Origin: an uncultured Pelagibacteraceae bacterium
Lineage (GTDB): Bacteria > Pseudomonadota > Alphaproteobacteria > Pelagibacterales > Pelagibacteraceae
NCBI GenBank assembly: GCA_902554135.1
Contig: CACDNJ010000006.1
Span: 1 to 24,679, forward strand
DNA length: 24,679 nucleotides
Reading direction: 5' to 3'
In this document: positions 7,143 through 15,081 of the stretch, piece after piece
Position numbering within the stretch: the stretch's first letter is position 1
Layout: every line of letters begins with the position of its first letter
The notes under the pieces: model-generated
What the model was told of the DNA's origin: nothing
The model's database searches: none
Seen by the model: the letters and a program-made list of their open reading frames with translations, nothing else
Made by a program: the position numbers and the translations under genes

Positions 7143-8183
7143 TTATTTGTGAGATGAGGAAGCAAAACTCCATCTACAATCGAAACTAGGTATAAAAACT
7201 TCTGACAGTTCTGCGTTTCCGAAGTTATTTTCTAAAACTCCTAACCAGTTTTTAACTTGTTTTGGGTTTTTTGAAAGACAACCAACTTGGGCTGTAATTA
7301 TTCCACCTGGCTTAAGAATTCTTTTTAAGCCTTTCATATTTTTTGCAGCTAAGTTTATACAGAAATCATCGTCGTTAAGGTCAACAAAAATTTTATCGTA
7401 TTTTGAATCTTTAACTTTCTTAATACTTTCAAAAGCATCTCCCCAAAAAGTCTTTACATTGTTATTTGCTTTCACTTCTCCACAAATCTTTGGAAGGTGT
7501 TTTTGACAAACTTTTACCACTTCAGGATCGAGTTCGTACCAATCAACAAGGTCAAATCCTTTTGAGAGAAGTTCCCTAGCCACGCCTCCATCTCCACCAC
7601 CTATTATTGCTGCGCTAGAATTATCTTTGGACAAGCTAAGAGCTGAATTAACAAATTGACCACTATATTTTTTTTCATCTCTTTCAGCTACTTGCAATTC
7701 GCTATCTATAAAAAGAGCATTGCCAAACTCTTCCAATTTTAAAACTTCAATGTGTTGGCCAACTTTTGATACGAAGTTTTCCAAAACATCGCTCACAACA
7801 TAATATTTTTTATGTCCAGGTGTGCTGTATATATCTTCATATACACCCTTGTTGCTTCTATCAAAGCTTCTAACTACAGCTCTATCATGTTTAATCTCCT
7901 CTTTTAAAATATCTAAAGCTGCTGTAGGTGAGATTTTTCCACAAGTAAAGAAATCAAAACTAATTATGCCTTTTTCAGGAAAAGTGTGAAAACTCATATG
8001 ACTTTCAGCTAAAAGAGCTAAACATGTATATCCTTGTGGTTTAAATACTTTTTCAGAAATGTTTAGAACTTCTATTTTGGCCTTTTTTGCTATCTTGTAT
8101 ATAACCTTGCTGTAAAAATCGGGAGAGTAATCCCGTTTTACCCCTAAAAAATCTATTGTTACGTGTTCTCCAACTTTTTTCAT
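7143..8183 (-). CDS. speD-speE: S-adenosylmethionine decarboxylase / spermidine synthase fusion (SpeD-SpeE)
   Basis: A 346-residue two-domain enzyme. Residues 1-135 are a bacterial class 1B AdoMet decarboxylase: LLAESHMSFHTFPE contains the Glu60-Ser61 self-cleavage site that yields the pyruvoyl cofactor, and FFTCG holds Cys81. Residues about 140-346 are an aminopropyltransferase: LQVAERDEKKY, the AdoMet-type glycine loop AAIIGGGDGGVAREL (192-204), YELDPEVV and the catalytic-region IFVDLNDDD. It should make decarboxylated AdoMet and pass the aminopropyl group to a diamine (putrescine by default), releasing MTA. Fusions of this kind, including one from Ca. Pelagibacter, are described in the literature as I recall. 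It is divergent from the aldolase/SDR gene, and MTA-processing genes lie nearby. Confidence 0.93.
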   Translation of the reverse strand: MKKVGEHVTIDFLGVKRDYSPDFYSKVIYKIAKKAKIEVLNISEKVFKPQGYTCLALLAESHMSFHTFPEKGIISFDFFTCGKISPTAALDILKEEIKHDRAVVRSFDRSNKGVYEDIYSTPGHKKYYVVSDVLENFVSKVGQHIEVLKLEEFGNALFIDSELQVAERDEKKYSGQFVNSALSLSKDNSSAAIIGGGDGGVARELLSKGFDLVDWYELDPEVVKVCQKHLPKICGEVKANNNVKTFWGDAFESIKKVKDSKYDKIFVDLNDDDFCINLAAKNMKGLKRILKPGGIITAQVGCLSKNPKQVKNWLGVLENNFGNAELSEVFIPSFDCRWSFASSSHK

Positions 8184-8272
8184 TTTTTTTACGACTCGTT
8201 ATATTTTTTTTAGCTTGTTATTTTATTTTTTACAACTAAAAATTCATTGTTGATAAAAATTGGAGATTGATT
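8184..8272. promoter_or_regulatory. divergent intergenic region, speD-speE / aldolase-SDR
   Basis: An 89-base AT-rich spacer between divergent genes, which must contain promoters for both. On the + strand GGAGA (8262-8266) sits 6 bases before the TTG at 8273 and only 0-1 base before the TTG at 8267, which decides the start of the aldolase gene. No clear -35/-10 pair, operator or structured riboswitch could be picked out by eye. Confidence 0.4.
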
Positions 8273-10306
8273 TTGAAAAATAATTGGTCAAAAAAAATTG
8301 CAAATAATTATGTAAAAAGGTACAAAAAACTTGGTTTTTCTAAGGATTTAGCCCTAAGAGTTTACACAACACGCCTTCTAGGAAGGAACAAAGAACTAGT
8401 TTTGCATGGAGGAGGGAATACCTCTGTGAAGACCACAATTAAAGATATTGATGGTAAAAAATATGAAGTTCTGTGCGTTAAGGGAAGCGGTTGGGATATG
8501 GCCGATATAGAGCCTCCTGGACTTCCTGCTGTTAAATTAAAACCTCTATTATCCCTTAAAAATAAAAAATATTTGTCTGATGAAGATATGGTTGCTTATC
8601 AAAAAAGAAATTTGATTGATATTAAGTCACCTAACCCATCTGTTGAAACGTTTTTACATGCATTTTTACCTTTTAAATATGTGGATCACACACATGCTGA
8701 TGCGGTAATGAATATAACAAATAGACCTGGAGGATTAAATTTTTGTAAAAAAATATTCGGAAAAAAAGCTAGTATAGTCCCTTATGTAATGCCTGGTTTT
8801 ATGTTAGCGAAAAAAATAAATGAGGTTTACTCAAAAAATCCAAACATAAATTGTCTGATATTAATGAATCATGGGATTTTTACTTTTTCCGATGACTGTA
8901 AAGAAGCTTATGATTTAATGATAAAATATGTATCAAAAGCTGAAAAAGCAGTGAAAAAACTAAGAAGCAAAAAAATCAAACAAATTAAAAAATTCAATAC
9001 AAAATTTAACCCTCATGAAGTTGCCCCAATAATAAGAGGCCTTTTGTCTGAAAATAAAGATCAAAAATTTGTTATCAATTATAGATTAAACAAACACTTA
9101 AAATATTTTATCAATGGAAAAAATGTTAGGTCATATTCATCTAGAGGCACTGCAACACCAGACCATGTAATTAGAGTTAAGCCTTTTCCTTTGATAATTA
9201 CGCCTAGAAAAAATTCTTCTATTGAAGACTTTAAAAAAACAGCACAAAAAGCTTTTGAGAGTTATAGAAAAAAATATATTAACTATTTCAAAGTGAATAG
9301 TAAAAAAGTTAAAGGAAAAAAAGTAATGTTGGATACTTCTCCAAGAGTAGTTTTGGTTCAAAATGTTGGCATGTTTAGTGTTGGTAAAGATTTAAGTGCA
9401 GCAAGGATAGCCGGGGATTTAACCGAAACAAATGCTAGGGTAATTAGCTCTGTTGAAGAAACCTCAACTTATAAATTTATTCCAGAGAAAGATCTTTTTG
9501 ATGTTGAATATTGGTCTCTAGAACAAGCAAAAATTAAAAGAAAGAAAAAACTTCTTGAAGGAAATGTTGTTGTTGTCACAGGAGGTACAGGCACTATAGG
9601 TTTTGAAACTTACAAAATGTTTAAAAGTTATGGAGCAGAAGTGGTTTTGCTTGATTACGATTTAAAACGTTTAAGTGAAGTACAATCTAAGATTAAAGAT
9701 CTTTGCATTCATTGTGATGTGACAAATAAAAAAAGTGTTAAAAGTGCATTTAAAAAAATCTGCGAAAAATTTGGAGGCTTTGATATTTTGATTTCAAATG
9801 CTGGAGCTGCTCCTGGTGGTGCAATTGGCGATGTAAGTGATGAGGTTTTAAGAAAAAGTTTTGAAATTAATTTCTTTTCACATCAAAACTGTGCGTCTGA
9901 GGCTATTAAAATAATGAAAAAGCAAAATACTAATGGATGCCTACTTTTTAATATTTCAAAACAATCTGTAAATCCTGGAAAAAATTTTGGTCCTTATGGC
10001 TTACCAAAATCTGCATTGCTTAGTCTATGTAAGCAATACGCGGTAGACTATGGGTCTTATGGTATTAGATCTAATGGGGTAAATGCGGATAGAATAAAAA
10101 GTGGTTTGATGACTGAGAAAATGATTAAAACTAGAGCAAAAGCAAGATTGGTGAGTACCGACACGTATATGAAAGGAAATTTATTATCAAACGAAGTAAA
10201 AGCAGAAGATGTTGCTAAAGCATTTTTTCATTTAGCTGTTTCAAAAAAAACTACTGGAGCAGTTCTTACTGTTGATGGTGGTAATATAGCAGCCTCTTTA
10301 AGATAA
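8273..10306 (+). CDS. bifunctional class II aldolase / short-chain dehydrogenase
   Basis: A 677-residue fusion (TTG start at 8273 chosen from ribosome-binding-site spacing). Residues about 1-420 form a class II (zinc) aldolase: ELVLHGGGNTSVK (His45), Glu125 in PSVETFLHAF, HTH at 139-141 and His200 in LMNHGIF match the Glu/His/His/His set of fuculose-phosphate aldolases. Residues about 428-677 are an SDR: TGGTGTIG (436-443), NAG, and Tyr575-x3-Lys579. The architecture is that of rhamnulose-1-phosphate aldolase/alcohol dehydrogenase (COG3347-like), which cleaves a 1-phospho-ketose to DHAP and an aldehyde, then acts on the aldehyde. No rhamnose genes are near; speD-speE, mtnA, mtnP and apt are. 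I infer that its substrate may be 5-methylthioribulose-1-phosphate or 5-deoxyribulose-1-phosphate. Confidence 0.87.
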   Translation: MKNNWSKKIANNYVKRYKKLGFSKDLALRVYTTRLLGRNKELVLHGGGNTSVKTTIKDIDGKKYEVLCVKGSGWDMADIEPPGLPAVKLKPLLSLKNKKYLSDEDMVAYQKRNLIDIKSPNPSVETFLHAFLPFKYVDHTHADAVMNITNRPGGLNFCKKIFGKKASIVPYVMPGFMLAKKINEVYSKNPNINCLILMNHGIFTFSDDCKEAYDLMIKYVSKAEKAVKKLRSKKIKQIKKFNTKFNPHEVAPIIRGLLSENKDQKFVINYRLNKHLKYFINGKNVRSYSSRGTATPDHVIRVKPFPLIITPRKNSSIEDFKKTAQKAFESYRKKYINYFKVNSKKVKGKKVMLDTSPRVVLVQNVGMFSVGKDLSAARIAGDLTETNARVISSVEETSTYKFIPEKDLFDVEYWSLEQAKIKRKKKLLEGNVVVVTGGTGTIGFETYKMFKSYGAEVVLLDYDLKRLSEVQSKIKDLCIHCDVTNKKSVKSAFKKICEKFGGFDILISNAGAAPGGAIGDVSDEVLRKSFEINFFSHQNCASEAIKIMKKQNTNGCLLFNISKQSVNPGKNFGPYGLPKSALLSLCKQYAVDYGSYGIRSNGVNADRIKSGLMTEKMIKTRAKARLVSTDTYMKGNLLSNEVKAEDVAKAFFHLAVSKKTTGAVLTVDGGNIAASLR

Positions 10307-10313
10307 TTTTAAA

Positions 10314-10787
10314 TCACTCAGGCAAAAGAACCGGAAAAACAGGTTTCATTTTTAAAAATAATCTTTGGTATTCCTGTTTAATGCATTTGTTCATAATACA
10401 AGTAATACCAGCCGAATTAGAAATTTTTTCTGCTTCTGTATTTTGAATACCAAATTGTAACCATAAAACCTTTGCCCCAATCTTAACTGTTTGTTTGGCT
10501 ATCTCTGGTGCTTCTTTAGATGGACGAAAAACATTCACTATATCTATTGGAGTGGAAATATCCTCTAATTTTTCAACTATAGTTTCGCCGTGTACTTTTT
10601 TTCCTTTGGAAATAGGATTTACCGGTATCACCTTGTAACCAAATTCTAGAAGATATTTCATAACAATAATTGAAGGTTTTAATCTTGTTTTGGCTACAGC
10701 TTCCCCCTCTTTAACTGTGCTTGCTCCAACCATTGCAATTGTTTTTGCGGAATCAAGGGTTTGTTTGATTAAGTTATCGTCTGTCAT
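10314..10787 (-). CDS. CoA-binding (YccU-like) protein
   Basis: A 157-residue single Rossmann-domain protein of the CoA_binding family. It has KTIAMVGAS near the N-terminus (nucleotide loop), GYKVIPVNP, and the family's C-terminal pattern VLWLQFGIQN followed by NKCIKQEY. Proteins of this stand-alone type bind CoA or acyl-CoA in structural studies but have no established reaction. It is the last gene of the minus-strand operon mtnP-mtnA-ECHDC3-like-this gene; its ATG overlaps the preceding TGA by 4 bases. Its 3' end lies 7 bases from the convergent aldolase/SDR gene. Confidence 0.85.
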   Translation of the reverse strand: MTDDNLIKQTLDSAKTIAMVGASTVKEGEAVAKTRLKPSIIVMKYLLEFGYKVIPVNPISKGKKVHGETIVEKLEDISTPIDIVNVFRPSKEAPEIAKQTVKIGAKVLWLQFGIQNTEAEKISNSAGITCIMNKCIKQEYQRLFLKMKPVFPVLLPE

Positions 10788-11570
10788 TTATCTTTCCATT
10801 TAGGAGTTCTTTTTTCTAAAAAAGCAGAGATACCTTCTTTAGCATCCAAAGCCATCATATTTTCACTCATCACCCTACTTGTGTATTTGTAGGCTTTATC
10901 TAATGGCATTTCTAATTGTTTATAAAAAGCTTTTTTTCCTATCTTAACAACCTTCTTTGATTTAGAGGCAATGTTTTCTGCTAATTTTAAAACTTCTTCT
11001 TCCAGTGTTGAAGTATCAAAATGATCATTGATAAGACCAATTTCTTTTGCATGTTGAGCACTAACTGGATCTCCCGTTAAAAGCATCTTCATTGCTTTTT
11101 TTTCGATTAACATTTCTGCTTAAAGCAACCATGGGTGTACTACAGAAAAGTCCTATGTTAACACCGGGTGTACAAAACTTTGCTTCATTTGTGCTTAAAG
11201 CCAAATCGCAAGTCGCAACTAATTGGCATCCTGCTGCAAAGGCAGCTCCATGAACTTTTGCAATAACAGGCTTGTTGCCATTTATAATAACCATCATTAG
11301 TTCTGAACAAAGATCAAATAATTTTTTGTAATTAGGTTTTCCTTTTAAAGATCGAACTTCTTTTAAGTTATGGCCGGCACTAAAACCTTTTCCTGATCCC
11401 TCTAAAATAATTACTCTTGTTTTCTCATCTTTATCAAGATCTTTAAATGCGGCAGTTAAGGATTTAAGCATACCTAAAGATAAAGAATTATAGGTGCTAG
11501 GATCATTTAATTTTATACGTGATATGCCGTTGTTAGAACCTTGAATGGAAATATATGAATCTTGTTTCAT
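10784..11570 (-). pseudogene. ECHDC3-like enoyl-CoA hydratase family gene, frameshifted at an A8 run
   Basis: Two reading frames together make one crotonase-family protein of about 260 residues. The first (11570 down to 11061) covers the N-terminal two thirds; the second (to 10784) continues with KKAMKMLLTGDPVSAQHAKE and ends EKRTPKWKDK. The break is at eight A's on the minus strand (8 T's at 11096-11103): with seven, RNVNRKK joins AMKMLLTG without any gap. The family is ECHDC3-like: KGFSAGHNLKEV, AAGCQLVATCDLA and FCTPGVNIGLFCSTP match the human protein's pattern. Both hydratase glutamates are replaced (Gln116, Gly136), so ordinary hydration is unlikely. It overlaps both operon neighbours by 4 bases (ATGA). 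It could be a real mutation, a sequencing error, or read by slippage on the A run. Confidence 0.85.
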
Positions 11571-12637
11571 TTAAATAATCTTTTTAATCCTTCTGTTGAT
11601 GCTTCGCAGACCCCTTTTTCTGTGATTAATCCTGTCACATATTTAGCAGGTGTAACATCAAATGCCAAATTCATTGCTTTGCTTTTTTTTGGGTAAATTA
11701 AAACTTTTGTTACTTTGTTGTTTTTGTCTAAACCTTCTACGTGGGATAATTCTTCTGAATTTCTCTCTTCTATTGGAATATCTTTGAAATTTTTCAAATT
11801 CCAATCAATTGTTGAGCTTGGTAAAGCTACATAAAAAGGAACTTTGTTGTCATGAGCTGCTAGAGCTTTGAGATAGGTTCCTATTTTATTTGCAACATCT
11901 CCTGTTGAAAGAGTTCTGTCGGTTCCAGTAATACACATATCTACCTCACCTCTTTGCATTAAAATACCTCCTGTATTATCAGCAATGATTGTGTTTGATA
12001 TTCCTTCTTCATTTAGTTCATATGATGTTAAATTAGCCCCTTGGTTTCTGGGTCTAGTCTCATCTACCCAAACATGCACTTTAATTCCTTTTTGATGTGC
12101 ATGATAAATAGGAGAAGTCGCTGTACCCCAATCGATAGTGGCAAGCCATCCTGCATTACAATGAGTCAAAATATTTACCGTATCTTTTTTCTTTTTAGAA
12201 ATTTTCTCAATTATTTTTAGTCCATTTAAACCAATATTCTTACAAAAACCTATATCTTCTTCGCAAATAGCTTTTGCTTCATTTATCGCCATTTTCAAAA
12301 TATCAGCGCTGTTTACTCCTGATAATTTTTTCATCATTCTATCTACTGCCCATTTTAAATTAATAGCAGTAGGTCTAGATTGAATTAAATCTTCACTAGC
12401 TTTTTTAAGAAATGATTGATCATTTTTTTCAATAATAGCTAAAACCAAACCATAAGCCGCTGTGGCTCCTATTAATGGAGCACCTCTAACCTCCATAGTT
12501 TTGATGGCATTGACTGAATCTTTAACAGTTTTTAAATCTTTAATTATAAATTGGTGAGGAAGTTTTGTTTGATCAATAATCTTTACAATATTATTTTCAA
12601 ACCAAATTGTTCTAAAAGCTTTTCCATTAATATGCAT
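11567..12637 (-). CDS. mtnA: S-methyl-5-thioribose-1-phosphate isomerase
   Basis: A 356-residue member of the eIF2B-like isomerase family. It has MEVRGAPLIGATAAYG (residues 48-63), the catalytic Cys160 in LTHCNAGW, Asp240 in ITGTDRT, and the RPRNQGANLTSYEL and ADNTGG stretches typical of MtnA. It converts 5-methylthioribose-1-phosphate (and in some organisms 5-deoxyribose-1-phosphate) to the ribulose-1-phosphate. The ATG overlaps the mtnP stop by one base (TAATG), so it is coupled to the enzyme that makes its substrate. No mtnB, mtnC, mtnD, mtnK or RuBisCO-like gene is in the window, leaving the fate of the product open; see the aldolase/SDR fusion. Confidence 0.95.
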   Translation of the reverse strand: MHINGKAFRTIWFENNIVKIIDQTKLPHQFIIKDLKTVKDSVNAIKTMEVRGAPLIGATAAYGLVLAIIEKNDQSFLKKASEDLIQSRPTAINLKWAVDRMMKKLSGVNSADILKMAINEAKAICEEDIGFCKNIGLNGLKIIEKISKKKKDTVNILTHCNAGWLATIDWGTATSPIYHAHQKGIKVHVWVDETRPRNQGANLTSYELNEEGISNTIIADNTGGILMQRGEVDMCITGTDRTLSTGDVANKIGTYLKALAAHDNKVPFYVALPSSTIDWNLKNFKDIPIEERNSEELSHVEGLDKNNKVTKVLIYPKKSKAMNLAFDVTPAKYVTGLITEKGVCEASTEGLKRLFK

Positions 12638-13509
12638 TATTTTTTTAAAACTCTTCCAGCAATATATTGTAATTTTTTTATAGTTTTTTTTGTTCTTAAT
12701 TTAGGATCTGTTATTATGGCTGTGTCTAAACAATTGTTTGCTGGATCTTTATCAATAGAAAAATCTTTAAAAGTTTTAATCACTTCTTTAATCATATTTT
12801 GAGCATTTGAAGCATTTTTTTGCAATGTTTGTATAACCATAGCGACATCAACTTCGTCATGGTCGGGATGCCAACAATCGTAGTCTGTTACCATGGCAAC
12901 TGTACAATATCTAACTTCGGATTCTCTAGCTAATTTAGCCTCTGGCATATTAGTCATTCCGATAACATCTGCTTTCCATGATCTGTAAAGATTGGATTCA
13001 GCCAGAGTTGAAAACTGTGGGCCTTCCATAACAACATAAGTTCCTCCCAACTGATGATTAATATTTAATTTTTTTAAAGCTGACTCACAACACTCTCCAA
13101 GACCTTTGCTTGTGGGCTTAGCCATAGATACATGGGCTATTATTTCTTCATCAAAAAAAGTTTTTACTCTGGAGAAAGTTCTGTCTATAAACTGATCAAC
13201 AATTACAAACGTGCCTGGACTTAAATTTTCTTTTAGTGAACCAACTGCTGAAACAGATATAATGTCTGTCACACCCATTTGTTTCATTGCATCAATATTG
13301 GCTCTAAAATTAATATTGGTTGGACTAATTTTATGTCCTCTAGAATGTCTCGGAATAAAACATATTTCTTCTCCACTATAACTTGCAATTAAAATTTCAT
13401 CAGATGGATTTCCCCATGAAGTTTTCACTTTCTTCCATTTGGTCTTTTCAAAACCTTCCATTTTGTAAAGCCCACTACCACCAATAATCCCAAGCTTTCT
13501 TTTTTTCAT
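12637..13509 (-). CDS. mtnP: S-methyl-5'-thioadenosine phosphorylase
   Basis: A 290-residue nucleoside phosphorylase of the MTAP type. It has the phosphate loop GIIGGSGLY (residues 7-15), RHSRGHKISP, SAVGSLKENL, EGPQFSTLAES and GMTNMPEAKLARE, then TDYDCWHPDHDEV with the adenine-recognising aspartates. It phosphorolyses MTA to adenine and 5-methylthioribose-1-phosphate. It is the first gene of a tightly overlapping operon with mtnA and is divergent from apt across 43 bases, so the gene that produces adenine and the one that recycles it share a control region. A purine nucleoside phosphorylase role is less likely given the MTAP-specific motifs. Confidence 0.94.
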   Translation of the reverse strand: MKKRKLGIIGGSGLYKMEGFEKTKWKKVKTSWGNPSDEILIASYSGEEICFIPRHSRGHKISPTNINFRANIDAMKQMGVTDIISVSAVGSLKENLSPGTFVIVDQFIDRTFSRVKTFFDEEIIAHVSMAKPTSKGLGECCESALKKLNINHQLGGTYVVMEGPQFSTLAESNLYRSWKADVIGMTNMPEAKLARESEVRYCTVAMVTDYDCWHPDHDEVDVAMVIQTLQKNASNAQNMIKEVIKTFKDFSIDKDPANNCLDTAIITDPKLRTKKTIKKLQYIAGRVLKK

Positions 13510-13552
13510 AGTTTAATTATTATTCTTTTTTTGTTATTTAATGAAGTAAAAT
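13510..13552. promoter_or_regulatory. mtnP / apt divergent promoter region
   Basis: A 43-base, almost pure A+T spacer between the divergent starts of mtnP and apt. It must hold promoters for both genes, or a shared one. A weak GAAG (13543-13546) precedes the apt ATG at 13553. No confident -10/-35 pair can be singled out in so biased a sequence. Confidence 0.4.
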
Positions 13553-14080
13553 ATGGATTTAAAAAAGTTTATAAGATCTATTCCTGACTACCCTAAAAAA
13601 GGTATTTTATTTAGAGATATCACCACTCTAATAAAAGACTCTAAAGCGTTTAACCATTCTATAGACAAAATTATTGATATTTCTAAGAAAATAAATTTTG
13701 ACAAAGTTGCAGCAATAGAATCTAGGGGATTTGTATTCGCGTCCGCTGTCTCCTATAAGTTGAAAAAGCCTCTGATTATGATGAGGAAAAAAAATAAACT
13801 TCCTGCGGAAAAATATTCTGTAGATTTCCAACTTGAGTATGGAACAGCAACATTGGAGGTTCATAAGGATTCTATAAATAAAAGTGAAAAAATTTTAATT
13901 ATCGATGATTTAATTGCAACTGGTGGAACAGCAGAAGCTGGTGCTAAACTAGTAGAAATTTCTGGTGGAAAAGTTGCTGGTTTTATATTTATTATAAATT
14001 TGTTTGATCTGGGTGGAAACAAAAAGCTGATCGATAAATCTTACTTTACAGAAAGTTTGATAGAATTTCCCGGTCATTAA
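13553..14080 (+). CDS. apt: adenine phosphoribosyltransferase
   Basis: A 175-residue APRT, normal length. It begins with the typical FIRSIPDYPKKGILFRDIT and has AAIESRGFVF, the flexible-loop region RKKNKLPAEKYSVDFQLEYG, and the PRPP-binding motif ILIIDDLIATGGTA (about 124-137). It converts adenine plus PRPP to AMP, recycling the adenine released by MtnP, which is divergently encoded next door. It is the last housekeeping gene before the surface-glycan island; 10 bases separate its stop from the convergent island gene. Confidence 0.95.
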   Translation: MDLKKFIRSIPDYPKKGILFRDITTLIKDSKAFNHSIDKIIDISKKINFDKVAAIESRGFVFASAVSYKLKKPLIMMRKKNKLPAEKYSVDFQLEYGTATLEVHKDSINKSEKILIIDDLIATGGTAEAGAKLVEISGGKVAGFIFIINLFDLGGNKKLIDKSYFTESLIEFPGH

Positions 14081-14090
14081 ATATTAAAAT

Positions 14091-14104
14091 TTAATAATTA
14101 TTAA
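14091..14104. repeat. 14-base palindrome at a convergent gene end (copy 1)
   Basis: TTAATAATTATTAA reads the same on both strands and covers the last codons (Asn-Asn-Tyr-stop) of the 295-residue SDR, 10 bases from the apt stop. The same palindrome occurs at 19842-19855; together with flanking bases 17 bases are identical. With only A and T, chance matches of this length are expected in a window like this, so only the shared position is notable. Confidence 0.4.
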
Positions 14105-14978
14105 TCAAAAAATCTCTTATATAATCTTTCAGTTCAGCTTTACCAAAATGCTTATAAACTTTGTTAGAAAGATTTTTGTTTGTTAACGCTGATGCATACC
14201 TTTCTCCCGGTCTTTTAGGCAAATATCTAATTCTTGTATTAAACATTTTAGCAACATCTAAGATTGAGTAGGTTTTGTGGTTTGCAATACTGTAATGCCT
14301 ACATAATTTTTTTTTCCAAGCTTGGTAACAAATTTCAACAGTATCATGTATGTGTGTAAATCTTCTTGTTTGTGTTCCCGGTTTAACTACAGGCAGTGGT
14401 TTTTTTAATTTATAATGATATTCAAATATACCTATAACTGTTGCCATATCACCTTTACATATTTGATGTGGACCATAAACATTATAAAAGTAAATAACTT
14501 CATATTTAAAATTAAACCACTTTTTTAAATTCTCCAGCAATTCTAGATTCTTTGCCTTTGTAAAAGCATAAGGAGATAAATTTTTATCATTCCCCTTATT
14601 TCCTAATGAAGCAGATGTGGCAGAATAAATAAGTTTGATTTTATTTTTCAAACAATAATTAAAGACAGCATTAGTTCCTACAGAGTTAGAACTAATACAC
14701 TCATTCATTTTAATAAAGCTTTGGTAAATTCTGGCAAATTCACCGAAATGAAAAACAGATATAATATCTTTGGGATTTTTTAAAATTTGAGAAATATTTT
14801 TTGTGTCCCCTCTTATATATTTTACTCTTCTATTTTTAATATGATTTTTTTTTGATCCTGAGGAGTAGTCATCAATACTAAGAATTTTGTGTTTTGTTTT
14901 TTTTAGCAATAAGTGAATCAAGTTAGTACCCACAAAACCAGCGCCTCCTGTAACTAAAATTTTCTTAATTGTTGGCAT
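14091..14978 (-). CDS. NAD-dependent epimerase/dehydratase (UDP-glucose 4-epimerase-like extended SDR)
   Basis: A 295-residue extended SDR. It has the Rossmann motif GGAGFVG (11-17), Asp36-Asp37 after the second strand (NAD preference), the Ser/Thr cluster YSATSAS (118-124), and the catalytic Tyr137-x3-Lys141 in SPYAFTKAKN, then YFYNVYGP and RRFTHIHD typical of sugar-nucleotide epimerases. The likely substrate is an NDP-sugar; specificity is not readable. It is the first gene of the island after apt and is divergent from rmlB across 103 bases. Its last residues INNY are encoded by a 14-base palindrome that is also found at the end of the 311-residue SDR gene. Confidence 0.82.
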   Translation of the reverse strand: MPTIKKILVTGGAGFVGTNLIHLLLKKTKHKILSIDDYSSGSKKNHIKNRRVKYIRGDTKNISQILKNPKDIISVFHFGEFARIYQSFIKMNECISSNSVGTNAVFNYCLKNKIKLIYSATSASLGNKGNDKNLSPYAFTKAKNLELLENLKKWFNFKYEVIYFYNVYGPHQICKGDMATVIGIFEYHYKLKKPLPVVKPGTQTRRFTHIHDTVEICYQAWKKKLCRHYSIANHKTYSILDVAKMFNTRIRYLPKRPGERYASALTNKNLSNKVYKHFGKAELKDYIRDFLINNY

Positions 14979-15081
14979 TCAAGATTTATATTTTAAAAAT
15001 TGATTAAATCAACAATTGATTTTATTAACCAATTCTTTTAATAATTAAACATATTGGATCATTTCTTTTTTAAATTATAAT
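14979..15081. promoter_or_regulatory. divergent spacer in the glycan island with a palindrome
   Basis: The longest gene-free stretch in the window (103 bases). It contains TTGATTAAATCAA (15000-15012), an odd palindrome with 6-base arms, followed 3 bases later by another TTGATT (15016-15021). This could be an operator or -35 elements for the two divergent island genes, but chance is quite possible in this AT-rich sequence. A TATAAT abuts the rmlB ATG (15076-15081), too close to serve it. Confidence 0.3.

Noticed and set aside
8184..8272. Riboswitch or structured leader upstream of speD-speE
   Set aside because: The spacer is short and almost all A/T; no conserved stem with GC pairs or known riboswitch core could be seen.
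12551..12802. Plus-strand open frame across the mtnA/mtnP junction
   Set aside because: It lies opposite two firmly identified genes, and its residues are the mirror of their codons (Phe/Ile/Asn-rich) with no motif.
15076..15081. Perfect TATAAT directly before the rmlB ATG
   Set aside because: It abuts the start codon, so initiation from it would fall inside the gene; perfect -10 words are frequent in DNA of this composition.
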